A stretch of DNA of 64,000 nucleotides from Seinonella peptonophila (GTDB lineage: Bacteria > Bacillota > Bacilli > Thermoactinomycetales > Thermoactinomycetaceae). The first letter of the stretch is position 1, and each line of letters begins with the position of its first letter. The stretch is from NCBI RefSeq assembly GCF_900129355.1, contig NZ_FQVL01000004.1, positions 1 to 64,000 on the forward strand. Direction: 5' to 3'. The position numbers and the translations under genes are program-made. Shown in pieces: positions 37,919 to 47,600 of the stretch. Below the pieces are notes generated by a model. The model was not told the DNA's origin, ran no database searches, and was given only the letters and a program-made list of their open reading frames with translations.

Positions 37919-37936
37919 GAGGCATGATGTCGCCTC
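37919..37936 (-). terminator. Terminator of noc
   Basis: GAGGC/GCCTC arms, followed on the minus strand by TTTTCTTT. It separates noc from parA. Confidence 0.7.
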
Positions 37937-38015
37937 AGTGAAAGAATTCTCTCTTCATTGTAATAATTGTAAGGATAGAACGAAAGATAAATTTCTCAAT
38001 CAATCGACAAAAAAA

Positions 38016-38831
38016 CTAATTCTCTTGTTTTGGAATTCGAATTGTCATCTCAATAAACTGTTGATCATCTTGTTCAATGGTCTCAATCATCATCCCTGTT
38101 TGCCGAACCATTTCGATCGAATGACGAATGGTATTCACAGCAATTCGAACATCACGCGAATAATTCTTTCTAGCCTTCATTGCTTTTGTGTGATCTTCCT
38201 TTTCAGTGAACTGCATTCGTCGAACTCTCTCTTCGGTCTGTTTTACTGTTAATTTCCGTTCAATGATCTCTTCCAAGAGAGTTAATTGTTGAATGGGGCT
38301 TTTTAAAGGAAGTAATGCCCTAGCATGGCGCTCACTAATTGTTCGTGAAGAAAGTGCTTGTTGAATTTTTAAAGGGAGTTGCAATAAGCGCAATTTATTT
38401 GCAATCGTTGATTGACCTTTCCCTAATCGCTTCGCCAGTTGCTCTTGAGTTAATTGATGAAGTTCAATCAACTTTTGATATGCTTGCGCTTCTTCAATCG
38501 CTGTCAACTCTTCACGTTGTAAATTTTCAATCAGTGCAACAGCAGCAGCTTCTTCATTTCCCATCTCCCGAATAATCGCAGGTATCGTTGGTAACTGGAG
38601 CTTTTGCACTGCTCTCCATCTTCGTTCACCAGCAATCAACTCATATCCAGCATCAATTCGTCGTAAGACAACAGGTTGAATAACACCATGTATTTGAATG
38701 GTTTGACAGAGCTCTTCCAAGCGTTCATCGTCAAAAATGACTCGTGGTTGATAAGGGCTTGGTTGAATCCGATGGACAGCGATCTGCTTTACTTGATCTT
38801 GTTCCCGATCTGTTAAACCAAATAGACGCAT
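38016..38831 (-). CDS. noc: Nucleoid occlusion protein Noc
   Basis: 271 aa, ParB paralogue that blocks FtsZ assembly over the chromosome. It starts MRLFGLTDREQDQV (an amphipathic membrane-binding tip), has SPYQPRVIFDDERLEEL, GERRWRAVQ and the helix-turn-helix TQEQLAKRLGKGQSTIANKL, and ends in a basic C-terminal region. ATG 38831 is the expected family start, with an AAGGGTGGTGTGAGG sequence before it. Position next to parA matches Bacillales; distance to rsmG does not (about 4.7 kb inserted). Confidence 0.93.
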   Translation of the reverse strand: MRLFGLTDREQDQVKQIAVHRIQPSPYQPRVIFDDERLEELCQTIQIHGVIQPVVLRRIDAGYELIAGERRWRAVQKLQLPTIPAIIREMGNEEAAAVALIENLQREELTAIEEAQAYQKLIELHQLTQEQLAKRLGKGQSTIANKLRLLQLPLKIQQALSSRTISERHARALLPLKSPIQQLTLLEEIIERKLTVKQTEERVRRMQFTEKEDHTKAMKARKNYSRDVRIAVNTIRHSIEMVRQTGMMIETIEQDDQQFIEMTIRIPKQEN

Positions 38832-38944
38832 CCTCACACCACCCTTCACTATAAAATTCGCTATTTCCTGGAAATACCCCTGCTTCACTACCAGTAAATA
38901 CAAGTGAGATGTAGAAGAACTCTGATGATGTGAGTGAAGAGATA

Positions 38945-39150
38945 ATCGATAAAGCTCTATTTCGGGTGCAACGAGCGAAATGGTAGTTGAAGCGGCTTTT
39001 TCCTTCAAGCAAACTGTTCGATGCTCCGAAGTATGTATGAACGTGAAGGCTGACAGAACACGACAGCCACCTATCTTTGCAAATGTGGATCGAATCGTCG
39101 TCAATAAGTCACGATCACAAGCAGATCACGTGACTTTGTCTACAATCTGT
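38945..39150 (-). repeat. Dispersed intergenic repeat R1, copy d (diverged)
   Basis: Reverse orientation relative to the copy at 3665. TCTATTTCGGGTGCAACGAG matches the R1 block around CATTTCGGGCGCAACTTAGC, and the end GATCACGTGACTTTGTCTAC carries the shared terminal motif. It directly abuts parS. Confidence 0.6.
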
Positions 39151-39155
39151 AACGA

Positions 39156-39171
39156 TGTTTCACGTGGAACA
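39156..39171. promoter_or_regulatory. Second parS site, upstream of noc
   Basis: TGTTTCACGTGGAACA, the exact reverse complement of the parB-internal site and one base from the perfect palindrome. It lies in intergenic DNA about 320 bases upstream of noc. Confidence 0.88.
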
Positions 39172-39594
39172 ATGTAGCTTGTAGACAAATGCTACAAGCT
39201 CATTTTGTAGTACTTGGAAATCAAGCCCTTACTTCATTACAATAATAATAGTGGACGACTTCTCTTTAATCAGACTCATATTTTCCTGTTATTGATATGC
39301 TTACATCAAAACCTTTCCATCTAGTCAGTTGTGTTTAAGCTTTGGCTACAGAAACAGAAAAGTGAAAAACCTGAACCTTAGACGATGAACAAGCCCTGAT
39401 TGTGGTACAAAACATGATCTGAACATAAAAGTTGCTGATTCATTAGAATCCAGTAGTTTTTTGTGATCCAAGAATCCTCAAACTGATGAAAAACCCAATT
39501 GATGAAAAGAAGAGGTTCGTACAATTGGGTAGAAGAAGGAGAAATAGTGGAGTCAATATTTCGCTGTAGACGGAAAAATGCTCCTTCACCCGCA

Positions 39595-39835
39595 TTTTAC
39601 TAGGCGCTACAAAGCCGAATCTGTGTAGCGAAGAATAGGTGGTAGTACTGTCTGCACACGCCGTGCACAAGTTTCGTTAGACAGCTAACTGCAAGTCTCA
39701 CAATGACGCGCATAGCCGAGTTGATGCCGCCCTGAGTGAGTAGACGCATCGCCTTGAAGACATCAACACATTCGGAAATGGAGGCAAAGCATAAAATATT
39801 GACGGAACCTTTACTTTGTCTACAGGCTAAGGTTT
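39595..39835 (+). repeat. Dispersed intergenic repeat R2, copy c
   Basis: Reverse of the copies at 30310-30640 and 37070-37345: GAATAGGTGGTAGT, GTGCACAAGTTTCGTTAGAC and CCGAGTTGATGCCGCCCTGA match their complements. Its right end carries ACTTTGTCTACAGGCT, the terminal motif also used by R1. Confidence 0.65.
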
Positions 39836-40072
39836 CTTGATCAAAAAATCCCTTATCTCTTAATGTTAGCGTAGGTGAAAGGATATACAATTCTTTATTA
39901 ATCTTCAGTTTTGTTAAAATCACCCGATTTCGATTGCTAGCAAGGGTATCCTAGTCTTAGCTAGCAAAACTTTCTCTTAAAACATACGATCACTTATTGA
40001 CCCTTGTCCCTTGCTATTGATAGAATCTTGAAAGAAGGAGCAGTCCAAAAACGGCTAGGAGGAAAAAAGGAA

Positions 40073-41263
40073 ATGACTACACCTGTATACATAGGAAATG
40101 ACCAAGGTTACTATGGAACCAAGGTTGTCAGTCGGGCAAATGGCAAATTTTACAAAATGTTTATTCGTAATATGGTTGTCCCGAATCGTGTAGGAGAGAT
40201 CACGTATAACAACGATCCGCATAACATCATGTATAGAGAAAAAGAAGGGGATCGGGAATGGTTCTGCGGAAAGTTGGCCGTTGAGCAATCAGGTGATGAT
40301 GAATTATTTGACTCACATAAACGTCGTCTGTTTAGCCCATCCTGGTTTCGTGAGCAAGAATATTTGATCATGTTTCGTGTGAGTACAGGACTCATGTTAC
40401 AAGGTAACTCAGAACCTGTCGTATCAGTTGCACTGCCTACGGATAGTTATATTGATTTCAAAGAAGAGTTAAAAAGAAGACTCATTGGTAAACATAGCTT
40501 TGAAGTGAAGCAAGGAAATCTACCATATCGTAAAATTGAATTTGAAATAAAAAAAGAAAATCTTTATGTCATTAGCCAGCCTATGGCAACGCTCTTCCAT
40601 ATCGCGCTTGACAGAGATGGAAAGCTATTAAATGAAGATCTTTTTATTCAAAAAGTAAGTATCAATGATCTTGGGTTTGGTACTTCCGACATTGAAACGC
40701 TGCATGGTGAAACCATCATTAAGCGCCAAAGCTTCACTTCACGACACGCTATGATTAACGTTTACCAAAATCTATCCAAACGACTGCTCGAATTTACGCA
40801 AGGTGTTGATCCTGATAAGGCGGGAAAAGAGTATCCGATCTGGAGCTTACCTCGCATTGTTCGTTCAGGAGAGATCAGCTTTAAAGGGAAAATTCATGAT
40901 GTAACACCACTTGTCCAAGAATCGATTAAAGAAGTGGGTGAATCATTAATCGAAGAGGTATGGAACCGCCTAGACTATGGTGACGACATTACGTACATCA
41001 TCCTAACTGGTGGAGCTTCCATTCCCTTTAAACCATACTATCGGGAACGCTTTGGTGATAAATTAATCTTCGCAGAAGATTATGGAATAGAAGCCCAATT
41101 CGCTAACGGTTTTGGACTTTGTAAGTTCTCTCAATCCAAATCAAAATCAGTTCCGATCAAAGATGTCATGGAAGTAGCTGCAACGATTCAACAAGAATTC
41201 TCAGTCCCTGATGCGATCAGTGAACCTGTTAGCTCAAATAAAAAAGTAAAGGCAAAAAAATAA
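40073..41263 (+). CDS. ParM/StbA-like actin-family protein
   Basis: 396 aa. Actin-fold ATPase signatures in order: phosphate 1 IGNDQGYYGTK (residues 7-17), phosphate 2 INDLGFGTSDIETLHG (near 200), and the adenosine motif ILTGGAS (near 325). Such proteins polymerise to move plasmids or organise cell structures. No ParR-like gene or plasmid genes are adjacent. It sits on the chromosome between noc and rsmG, close to parS. ATG 40073 follows AGGAGG. The C-terminal 25 residues are charged and probably flexible. Role unknown; segregation or cell-shape work is a guess. Confidence 0.85.
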   Translation: MTTPVYIGNDQGYYGTKVVSRANGKFYKMFIRNMVVPNRVGEITYNNDPHNIMYREKEGDREWFCGKLAVEQSGDDELFDSHKRRLFSPSWFREQEYLIMFRVSTGLMLQGNSEPVVSVALPTDSYIDFKEELKRRLIGKHSFEVKQGNLPYRKIEFEIKKENLYVISQPMATLFHIALDRDGKLLNEDLFIQKVSINDLGFGTSDIETLHGETIIKRQSFTSRHAMINVYQNLSKRLLEFTQGVDPDKAGKEYPIWSLPRIVRSGEISFKGKIHDVTPLVQESIKEVGESLIEEVWNRLDYGDDITYIILTGGASIPFKPYYRERFGDKLIFAEDYGIEAQFANGFGLCKFSQSKSKSVPIKDVMEVAATIQQEFSVPDAISEPVSSNKKVKAKK

Positions 41264-41290
41264 TTTAGCCCGATTTACCGATTGTTCAAT

Positions 41291-41318
41291 GCCCCCAAGA
41301 AGAATGACTTGGGGGTTG
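41291..41318 (+). terminator. Hairpin terminator after the actin-like gene
   Basis: CCCCCAAG/CTTGGGGG arms around a short loop, followed by a T-rich stretch (TTGAGTTTGTC). Confidence 0.65.
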
Positions 41319-41439
41319 AGTTTGTCTTAGAAAACCCCTTTCGATTACAAAATATCCACAGTAAGCTCATACAAAGAATTGGTCTGATCGGTAGCGCATG
41401 ATTTTTAGAAGAAATCTACAAAAGAAGAACATGTTGAGA

Positions 41440-41706
41440 CTGTAGATAAACACCTATGAGCAAGTGGCAGTTTTGATCGGTAAAGCTCCATTTCGGGCAC
41501 AACTACGAAATGATAGCTGAGGCGGCATTTTCTCCTCTGCAAACGTATCAAGTCTCCGCAAGCGTACATTGGAGGAAGCCAGTTTTACCCAGCCGCGAAG
41601 GATGACAGAACGCATCAGCCAAACATCCTGGATGACGCCCGAGTCGGAGCATCACCGTAAACCACGATCACGTGCAGCTCAGATGACTTTGTCTACAAGC
41701 TGAAAC
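41440..41706 (-). repeat. Dispersed intergenic repeat R1, copy c
   Basis: Reverse orientation to copies a and b. GATCGGTAAAGCTCCATTTC followed by GGGCACAACT matches their complement with two differences in 30 bases. It ends GACTTTGTCTACAAGCTG. The surrounding gap 41264-41875 holds no other feature beyond the terminator and the next gene's promoter area. Confidence 0.7.
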
Positions 41707-41875
41707 ATACTGTTTTATCTTTTTCTTTTCTTTGCAAGAAATACATGCGCCATGCTATTCACAACACGATGTAAAAAATTAGACTAGCGAGTTTGCTAAA
41801 AAAAGAGGATAATAATATAGAGATTGGCAACTTATATTTATATTCTTTCAAAAGTGGATAAAGGAGGGAAAGCTG

Positions 41876-43471
41876 ATGAATCGTAGCACAGAACAGTATG
41901 ATCTCATCATTATTGGATCAGGAGAAACGGGCCATTCTGTAATCAAAACGCTACAAGAACAAGGTAAAAAAGCATTGTTGATTGAGTTAGAACCTGGTAC
42001 ATCGATTACCACGGTACAAACCAAGCAACAGCCCTCCTCTCCAGTCGGTCAACTATCGAAACAGCATAATATAGAGAGAACGGCAGAAGATACGGACCAG
42101 ATTCTAGTCTGTCAACAAAAATTGGTAACTCAGTTCAATGAAACGACTACATATTCATTTTTACCACAATTGACCCAACCTGTAACACCTGAAGAAACAT
42201 CTTCCATCATCAATCATCAGACAAAAAGAATAGAAGAAAGCGACATTGTGGATGCTGAGTTTATTGATATTTTTCCAAAGACCGAGCGACAGAATCTTGA
42301 TATAGCTATGGATGAACATGAAGCTGATGAAATACTTGAAGTTGTTGAACCAGAACTGATTGGGGAAGAAAAAGAGTCGTTGACAGATCATGAAGATTTG
42401 TTTGATGGGGAGTTTTCATCACCGTTTAAAACACCTTTCCCAGCCCCAAAAACTCATTTTTCAAATGTAGAATCTCATACATTTGAAGAGCAAAATGTAA
42501 AATCAGAACCACCCATGCATGAACAATTGTTACGGCGCAAATTTCAAGCTGATGATCCTGAAGATTCGATTGAGCCATCCTTCCCCCTCTCTTTTGATGG
42601 GTTACAGATGGATGACCATCGACCAACGACAAATTGGGCGCAAAATGTTACACCGCTCTTGTCAAACAAAGAGCTTCATCAACAGCCCGAAGAAGAGGAT
42701 TCCTTCCTTGACACATTATTAGATAAGCCGCTTCCAGTAGAACGGGAATCAAGACTTCGAAAACGGTTTATGAACAAGCAACGCATCGAGCAACAATTGG
42801 ATTATCATGAACCAAAATCTGCTGAGCCTGTTCCAATTCCAAGTCAAAAGCCAGAGATTAAGCCACCTACTTTTAAAACACAGATTAAGCCACAAATGAT
42901 TCAACAAAAATCTGAACCAATCTCTGAACAGAAGGAAGAGGCAAATCCTCTTGAAGTGAGCAAACCAGTTAACATAGAACCCATCGTTGCCCGACGTCGT
43001 ACAAGGACACAGAAGAAGAAGATTATGCTTACAAAGAATGAAGCGCTTTTTGAAACCAAATCAAAGAAAAGAAGACCACATCCATCAAGAAAGGCAAGCC
43101 AAATTGAAGAGACCGATGAAAGCTTATACAACTTCGAGAATCCTTCAATTCAGCCGTTTATGCGTCCGCCTTCAACAAACGAAGATCCGATTACTGCCTT
43201 TAAAAACGATGAACAACCAGTACTAGAAAAAGATTTATTTGATACGGATGAATTTATTGAAACAGCACAACCTACTTTACCAACTTCAAATAACGATTCC
43301 TTAAAACGGGATGATATTGAATTTGAAGAACCATATGACGGCTATAACTCTTGGGATGAATTTGTGACCCCTTATTCTACAAATAATCGCAAACGGCAAG
43401 AGCTAGATCAAATTGAGAAACGGAAAATCGCTTTACGTGGCTTACACAATTTAATTAATAATCTAGGTTGA
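41876..43471 (+). CDS. Unknown protein: dinucleotide-binding start, long disordered body
   Basis: 531 aa. Residues 8-42 read as the beta-alpha-beta nucleotide motif of flavoprotein disulphide reductases (YDLIIIGSGETGHSVIK, then KKALLIELEPGT), but the rest of such an enzyme is missing. From about 45 to 500 the chain is acidic and rich in Gln, Pro, Glu, Ser and Thr, with basic patches (RRRTRTQKKK, KSKKRRPHPSRK); it looks intrinsically disordered. The last 30 residues (QELDQIEKRKIALRGLHNLI) suggest a helix. AAGGAGGGAAAGCTG precedes the ATG. It follows the ParM-like gene after a repeat. I do not recognise a family; enzyme activity is unlikely. Confidence 0.7.
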   Translation: MNRSTEQYDLIIIGSGETGHSVIKTLQEQGKKALLIELEPGTSITTVQTKQQPSSPVGQLSKQHNIERTAEDTDQILVCQQKLVTQFNETTTYSFLPQLTQPVTPEETSSIINHQTKRIEESDIVDAEFIDIFPKTERQNLDIAMDEHEADEILEVVEPELIGEEKESLTDHEDLFDGEFSSPFKTPFPAPKTHFSNVESHTFEEQNVKSEPPMHEQLLRRKFQADDPEDSIEPSFPLSFDGLQMDDHRPTTNWAQNVTPLLSNKELHQQPEEEDSFLDTLLDKPLPVERESRLRKRFMNKQRIEQQLDYHEPKSAEPVPIPSQKPEIKPPTFKTQIKPQMIQQKSEPISEQKEEANPLEVSKPVNIEPIVARRRTRTQKKKIMLTKNEALFETKSKKRRPHPSRKASQIEETDESLYNFENPSIQPFMRPPSTNEDPITAFKNDEQPVLEKDLFDTDEFIETAQPTLPTSNNDSLKRDDIEFEEPYDGYNSWDEFVTPYSTNNRKRQELDQIEKRKIALRGLHNLINNLG

Positions 43472-43479
43472 TGAAAAGA

Positions 43480-43529
43480 AAAGAACCGATCCTAGCTATC
43501 AATTAGCGCTTTGCTTGGATCGGTTCTTT
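43480..43529. terminator. Bidirectional terminator between the unknown gene and rsmG
   Basis: Perfect 13-base arms AAAGAACCGATCC/GGATCGGTTCTTT. The last codons and stop of rsmG (43503) lie inside the hairpin. Confidence 0.8.
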
Positions 43530-44237
43530 ATGTGGTAAGCCCGCACGCCTTGGGTAACGACGCGGAGAATGATCTCTTTTCTTCATTAACAGGAGATTTC
43601 GCTCTCCTATTGACCCCGGCAATGTAAGATGGCACTTCTTTAAACTTGCTTTTCCTAACACATGGAGGGCATAACTGGCTTCCTCGATTTCTTCGTCGAT
43701 CACAGCCCCCTTCTGTGCGATAAAGGAACCTTGAACCTTTACAAAAGGGAGACAGTATTCAGCTAATATATTCAGACGAGCAACTGCTCGAGCTACAGCT
43801 AGGTCAAACTGTTCCCGATATTCATCCCTCTGCGCTAACTCTTCCGCTCGGCTATGAACCGCATCAATTGCACTTAACTGTAATTCTTCAATCACTCCTT
43901 GTAAAAAGCGAACTCTCTTCTGCAAAGAGTCGATTAATAAGACCTCAAGCTGTGGAAAAGCGATTTTCAAAGGAATACCCGGAAAGCCTGCTCCTGTCCC
44001 TACATCGATCAACTTCTTGATTTGTTCAAAAGAAGTATATGCTGCAATGGAGAGAGAGTCATAAAAATGTTTGATGTAAACCTCTTTTTCATCTGTAATC
44101 GCTGTTAAATTTAAATACTGGTTGGTTTCGATGATCCGATGATAATATTGATCAAACTGTTCCAATTGAAGAGATGTGAGCGAGATCGAAAAATCTTTCG
44201 CCACTCGCTCTTGCATCCATCTACTCATTTCTTTCAC
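43503..44237 (-). CDS. rsmG: 16S rRNA (guanine-527-N7)-methyltransferase
   Basis: 244 aa. It uses SAM to methylate G527 of 16S rRNA. The SAM motif [17 protein letters not shown] and [20 protein letters not shown] are typical. The GTG start overlaps the mnmG stop by four bases (GTGA), with AAAAGG upstream; an ATG nine bases later is the alternative. Confidence 0.95.
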   Translation of the reverse strand: MKEMSRWMQERVAKDFSISLTSLQLEQFDQYYHRIIETNQYLNLTAITDEKEVYIKHFYDSLSIAAYTSFEQIKKLIDVGTGAGFPGIPLKIAFPQLEVLLIDSLQKRVRFLQGVIEELQLSAIDAVHSRAEELAQRDEYREQFDLAVARAVARLNILAEYCLPFVKVQGSFIAQKGAVIDEEIEEASYALHVLGKASLKKCHLTLPGSIGERNLLLMKKRDHSPRRYPRRAGLPHKEPIQAKR

Positions 44238-46120
44238 TCGTGTACCTTTTCCTTTCGTACTGCTCGGTTTCCTTGTTCCATATGAATCATTAAAATGGAA
44301 ATATCGGCTGGACTTACCCCTGAGATTCGAGAAGCTTGACCTAGTGAAAGCGGTCGAACTTGTGTGAGTTTTTCTCTCGCTTCAGAAGAAATACCTTCGA
44401 TCATTTCATAATTCACCCAATTAGGAATCCGCTTTTCTTCCATTTTCTTCATCTTCTCTACTTGTTGCAGAGATTTTTGGATATAGCCCTCATATTTAAT
44501 TTGAATTTCAACTTGCTCCATTACATCCTCACTTAATGGTGTCGGCGATGGTGATAGCGAGGCAATATTTTGGTAACTCAGCTCTGGTCGTTTTAGTAAT
44601 TGAGCTAGTTCGATAACTTGTTGGATCTCGTTGGTGCCCATTTTCACTAATTGATCCCGTACTTCAGCAGTAGGACGAATTCTTGTCTGATGTAAGCGAG
44701 CGATTTCACTTTTGATCGCCTGCTGTTTTGCTTGAAAACGCTGATATCGCTTCTCTTTAATCAGCCCAATCTCATAGCCGAGGTCTGTAAGACGAAGGTC
44801 AGCATTATCATGGCGGAGCAGTAGACGATATTCAGCCCTCGAAGTAAGTAAGCGATAAGGCTCAGCCGTTCCTTTCGTGACCAAATCATCAATCAATACA
44901 CCGATATACGCCTGTGAACGATCCAAAATGACTGGTTTTCTACCCTGAACTTTCCTTGCGGCATTGATTCCAGCCATAATACCTTGCCCAGCTGCCTCTT
45001 CGTAACCTGATGTGCCATTGATCTGACCAGCCGTAAATAAACCTTGGATTCGCTTTGTTTCGAGACTGGGCCATAATTGAGTAGGGACAATGGCGTCATA
45101 CTCAATCGCATATCCAGTTCGCAACATTTCAACCTTCTCTAAACCTTTGATCGTACGTAACATTTTTTCTTGTACATCTTCAGGTAGACTAGTTGATAAT
45201 CCTTGCACATACATTTCTTCTGTATGCCGACCTTCCGGCTCAATAAAGATTTGATGCCTTCCTTTATCGGAAAAACGAACAATCTTATCCTCAATAGAAG
45301 GACAATAACGAGGTCCTCTTCCTTCAATCACACCCGAAAACATAGGCGCCCGATGTAAATTATCACGGATTTGCTGATGTGTCTCTTCGTTCGTATAGGT
45401 TAACCAACATGGAAGTTGATCTGTTATATATTCGGTTGTTTCATATGAAAAAGCACGTGGTTCTTCATCACCTGGCTGAATCTCCATCTGCTCAGTATCG
45501 ATTGATCGTGAGTTAATGCGAGGAGGTGTACCTGTTTTAAACCGCACCATCTCAAGCCCTAGCTCCATCAAATGATGAGCCAATTGAATGGAAGGCTGCT
45601 GGTTATTTGGTCCGCTTTCATACGCAAGATCGCCTATAATTACTTTTCCACGCAAGTAAGTACCCGTTGTTAACACGACTGCATCTGCACGATACTCAGC
45701 TCCAGTTCGCGTTATCACACCATAACAACGATCCTTATCTACCAAAAGACGTTCCACCATCCCTTGTTGTAAATCAAGCATCGATTCCTGTTCGATTGTT
45801 TTCTTCATTTCACGCTGATACATCACTTTATCAGCTTGGGCACGTAGAGCATACACAGCTGGGCCTTTCCCTGTATTCAGCATCCGCATCTGTATATATG
45901 TTTTATCTATATTTCTTCCCATTTCGCCACCCAGCGCATCAATTTCTCTGACCACATGACCTTTAGCAGGCCCACCAATCGATGGATTACAGGGCATATA
46001 GGCGATGGTGTCCAAGCTCAAGGTTAAGAGCAGGGTGCGACAATTCATCCGAGCGGCTGCTAGTGCAGCTTCACATCCGGCATGACCAGCACCAATCACA
46101 ATCACATCGTAATGTTTCAC
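44234..46120 (-). CDS. mnmG: tRNA uridine-34 modification enzyme MnmG
   Basis: 628 aa. FAD protein that with MnmE adds carboxymethylaminomethyl to wobble U34 of tRNAs. FAD motif [18 protein letters not shown], the signature [12 protein letters not shown], and [18 protein letters not shown] are visible. Start GTG 46120 is chosen because AAGGGGTGA lies just before it and it gives the normal length; an in-frame GTG nine bases upstream falls within that ribosome binding site. Confidence 0.96.
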   Translation of the reverse strand: MKHYDVIVIGAGHAGCEAALAAARMNCRTLLLTLSLDTIAYMPCNPSIGGPAKGHVVREIDALGGEMGRNIDKTYIQMRMLNTGKGPAVYALRAQADKVMYQREMKKTIEQESMLDLQQGMVERLLVDKDRCYGVITRTGAEYRADAVVLTTGTYLRGKVIIGDLAYESGPNNQQPSIQLAHHLMELGLEMVRFKTGTPPRINSRSIDTEQMEIQPGDEEPRAFSYETTEYITDQLPCWLTYTNEETHQQIRDNLHRAPMFSGVIEGRGPRYCPSIEDKIVRFSDKGRHQIFIEPEGRHTEEMYVQGLSTSLPEDVQEKMLRTIKGLEKVEMLRTGYAIEYDAIVPTQLWPSLETKRIQGLFTAGQINGTSGYEEAAGQGIMAGINAARKVQGRKPVILDRSQAYIGVLIDDLVTKGTAEPYRLLTSRAEYRLLLRHDNADLRLTDLGYEIGLIKEKRYQRFQAKQQAIKSEIARLHQTRIRPTAEVRDQLVKMGTNEIQQVIELAQLLKRPELSYQNIASLSPSPTPLSEDVMEQVEIQIKYEGYIQKSLQQVEKMKKMEEKRIPNWVNYEMIEGISSEAREKLTQVRPLSLGQASRISGVSPADISILMIHMEQGNRAVRKEKVHE

Positions 46121-46152
46121 TTCAATCACCCCTTTTCATCACTTGAACATCT

Positions 46153-47529
46153 TTACTTTCCCAAACAAAATTGAGAAAAAATCTGATCAATTAAGTCTTC
46201 AGCAACCGCTTCCCCAATCACTTCGCCCAATGCTTGCCAAGCATTTTTTAAATCGATTTCAATCATATCGATTGGGATGCCTACTTCTATACCTTTCATT
46301 CCTTCATCAAGATTTGAAAGAGCTTGTTCCAATAAAGCAATATGTCGCGCATTCGATAGATACGTAGCATCTTGATCTACAACTCGACCAGAAAAAAATA
46401 GATCGGCAATTGCTTGCTCTAACTCTTCAACGCCCTGCTCTTGAACCAATGAAGTCGTAATCAAAGGCAAGTCACTAGCGAGCAATTTCAGCTCATCCCA
46501 TTCGACCTGTTGAGGAAGGTCAGTCTTATTTACAATGATAATACCAGTCTTTCCTTGCAACCAGGTAAGCAGTCTTCGATCTTCGGTATGCAATGGCTCC
46601 GAAGCATTTAAAACTAGCAGAATAAGATCAGCCGTTTCTAAAGCCTTCTTTGACCGTTCTACCCCGATCTTTTCAACCACATCTTCTGTTTCACGAATTC
46701 CAGCTGTATCTAATAACCGTAACGCAATTCCCCGTACTTTTACATACTCTTCAACTACATCTCGGGTCGTTCCTGGTATATCTGTTACAATTGCACGATT
46801 TTCTTGTGTCAACACATTTAACAAAGAAGATTTACCTACATTGGGTCTTCCCACAATCGCTGTAGAAATACCTTCACGAATGATTTTACCCTGTTTAGCA
46901 GTCTGCAACAATCCTTCAATACGTTGGTGAATTTCGCTCATTCGTTCCTGTAAAAAATCAGATGTCATCATTTCTGCATCATATTCTGGATAGTCAACAT
47001 TTACAGCCAGATGTGCAAGTGTCTCTACAATTTCAGTGCGCAACTGCCGAATGAGCCGAGATAACCTACCTTCAGCTTGATTTAAAGCTACTTGCGCCGC
47101 CTGATCTGTTTTTGCGCGAATAAGATCAATCACTGCCTCCGCTTGAGATAAATCGATGCGACCGTTTAGAAAAGCTCGTTTGGTAAATTCACCAGGCTCT
47201 GCCAAACGAACACCCATCGTTAATAAGGCTTTCATCGCTTCTTCAACTGGGATCAGCCCACCATGACAACTGATCTCGACAGTATCTTCTCTCGTAAATG
47301 TCCGTGGAGCTTTCATCACTGTCACAAGCACTTCATCAATCAGCTTCCCAGTACGTGGGTGATGAATTTTACCATAGTGAACAGTATGAGAATCAACTTT
47401 TGACAGCACTTCTTTGCCACGGTAGAGTTGATCAACATATGCGATTGCATCTGACCCACTAACACGGATTACTGCAATTCCACTTTCACCCCATGCAGTC
47501 GCAATTGCGGCAATGGTATCATGCTCCAT
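46153..47529 (-). CDS. mnmE: tRNA modification GTPase MnmE
   Basis: 458 aa. N-terminal folate-binding domain ([20 protein letters not shown]), helical domain and an inserted G domain with [22 protein letters not shown] and NKTD. The C-terminal catalytic Cys is in FSQFCLGK. Partner of MnmG, which follows 32 bases downstream. AAAGGTGGTG precedes the ATG. Confidence 0.96.
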   Translation of the reverse strand: MEHDTIAAIATAWGESGIAVIRVSGSDAIAYVDQLYRGKEVLSKVDSHTVHYGKIHHPRTGKLIDEVLVTVMKAPRTFTREDTVEISCHGGLIPVEEAMKALLTMGVRLAEPGEFTKRAFLNGRIDLSQAEAVIDLIRAKTDQAAQVALNQAEGRLSRLIRQLRTEIVETLAHLAVNVDYPEYDAEMMTSDFLQERMSEIHQRIEGLLQTAKQGKIIREGISTAIVGRPNVGKSSLLNVLTQENRAIVTDIPGTTRDVVEEYVKVRGIALRLLDTAGIRETEDVVEKIGVERSKKALETADLILLVLNASEPLHTEDRRLLTWLQGKTGIIIVNKTDLPQQVEWDELKLLASDLPLITTSLVQEQGVEELEQAIADLFFSGRVVDQDATYLSNARHIALLEQALSNLDEGMKGIEVGIPIDMIEIDLKNAWQALGEVIGEAVAEDLIDQIFSQFCLGK

Positions 47530-47558
47530 TATGCCACCACCTTTCTATCAATATGAAA

Positions 47559-47576
47559 AACCCCTCAATGGGGGTT
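47559..47576 (-). terminator. Terminator after yidC
   Basis: AACCCC/GGGGTT arms; on the minus strand a T-run follows. It separates yidC from mnmE. Confidence 0.75.
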
Positions 47577-47600
47577 CTGATGTGTAAACATAAACAGGGA

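Larger units (their letters stand above)
38832..40072. other. 1.2 kb non-coding region with repeats and parS
   Basis: It contains R1 copy d (38945-39150), a parS site (39156-39171) and R2 copy c (39595-39835). The stretch 39200-39590 holds no gene I can support. The + strand promoter for the actin-like gene must lie in 39840-40050. Confidence 0.6.

Noticed and set aside
39443-39923. Overlapping minus frames of 75 and 107 codons
   Set aside because: They run through repeat R2 and have no ribosome binding sites.
41876-43471. Annotation as an FAD-dependent oxidoreductase
   Set aside because: Only the first 40 residues resemble the nucleotide site; the rest lacks any enzyme fold signs.
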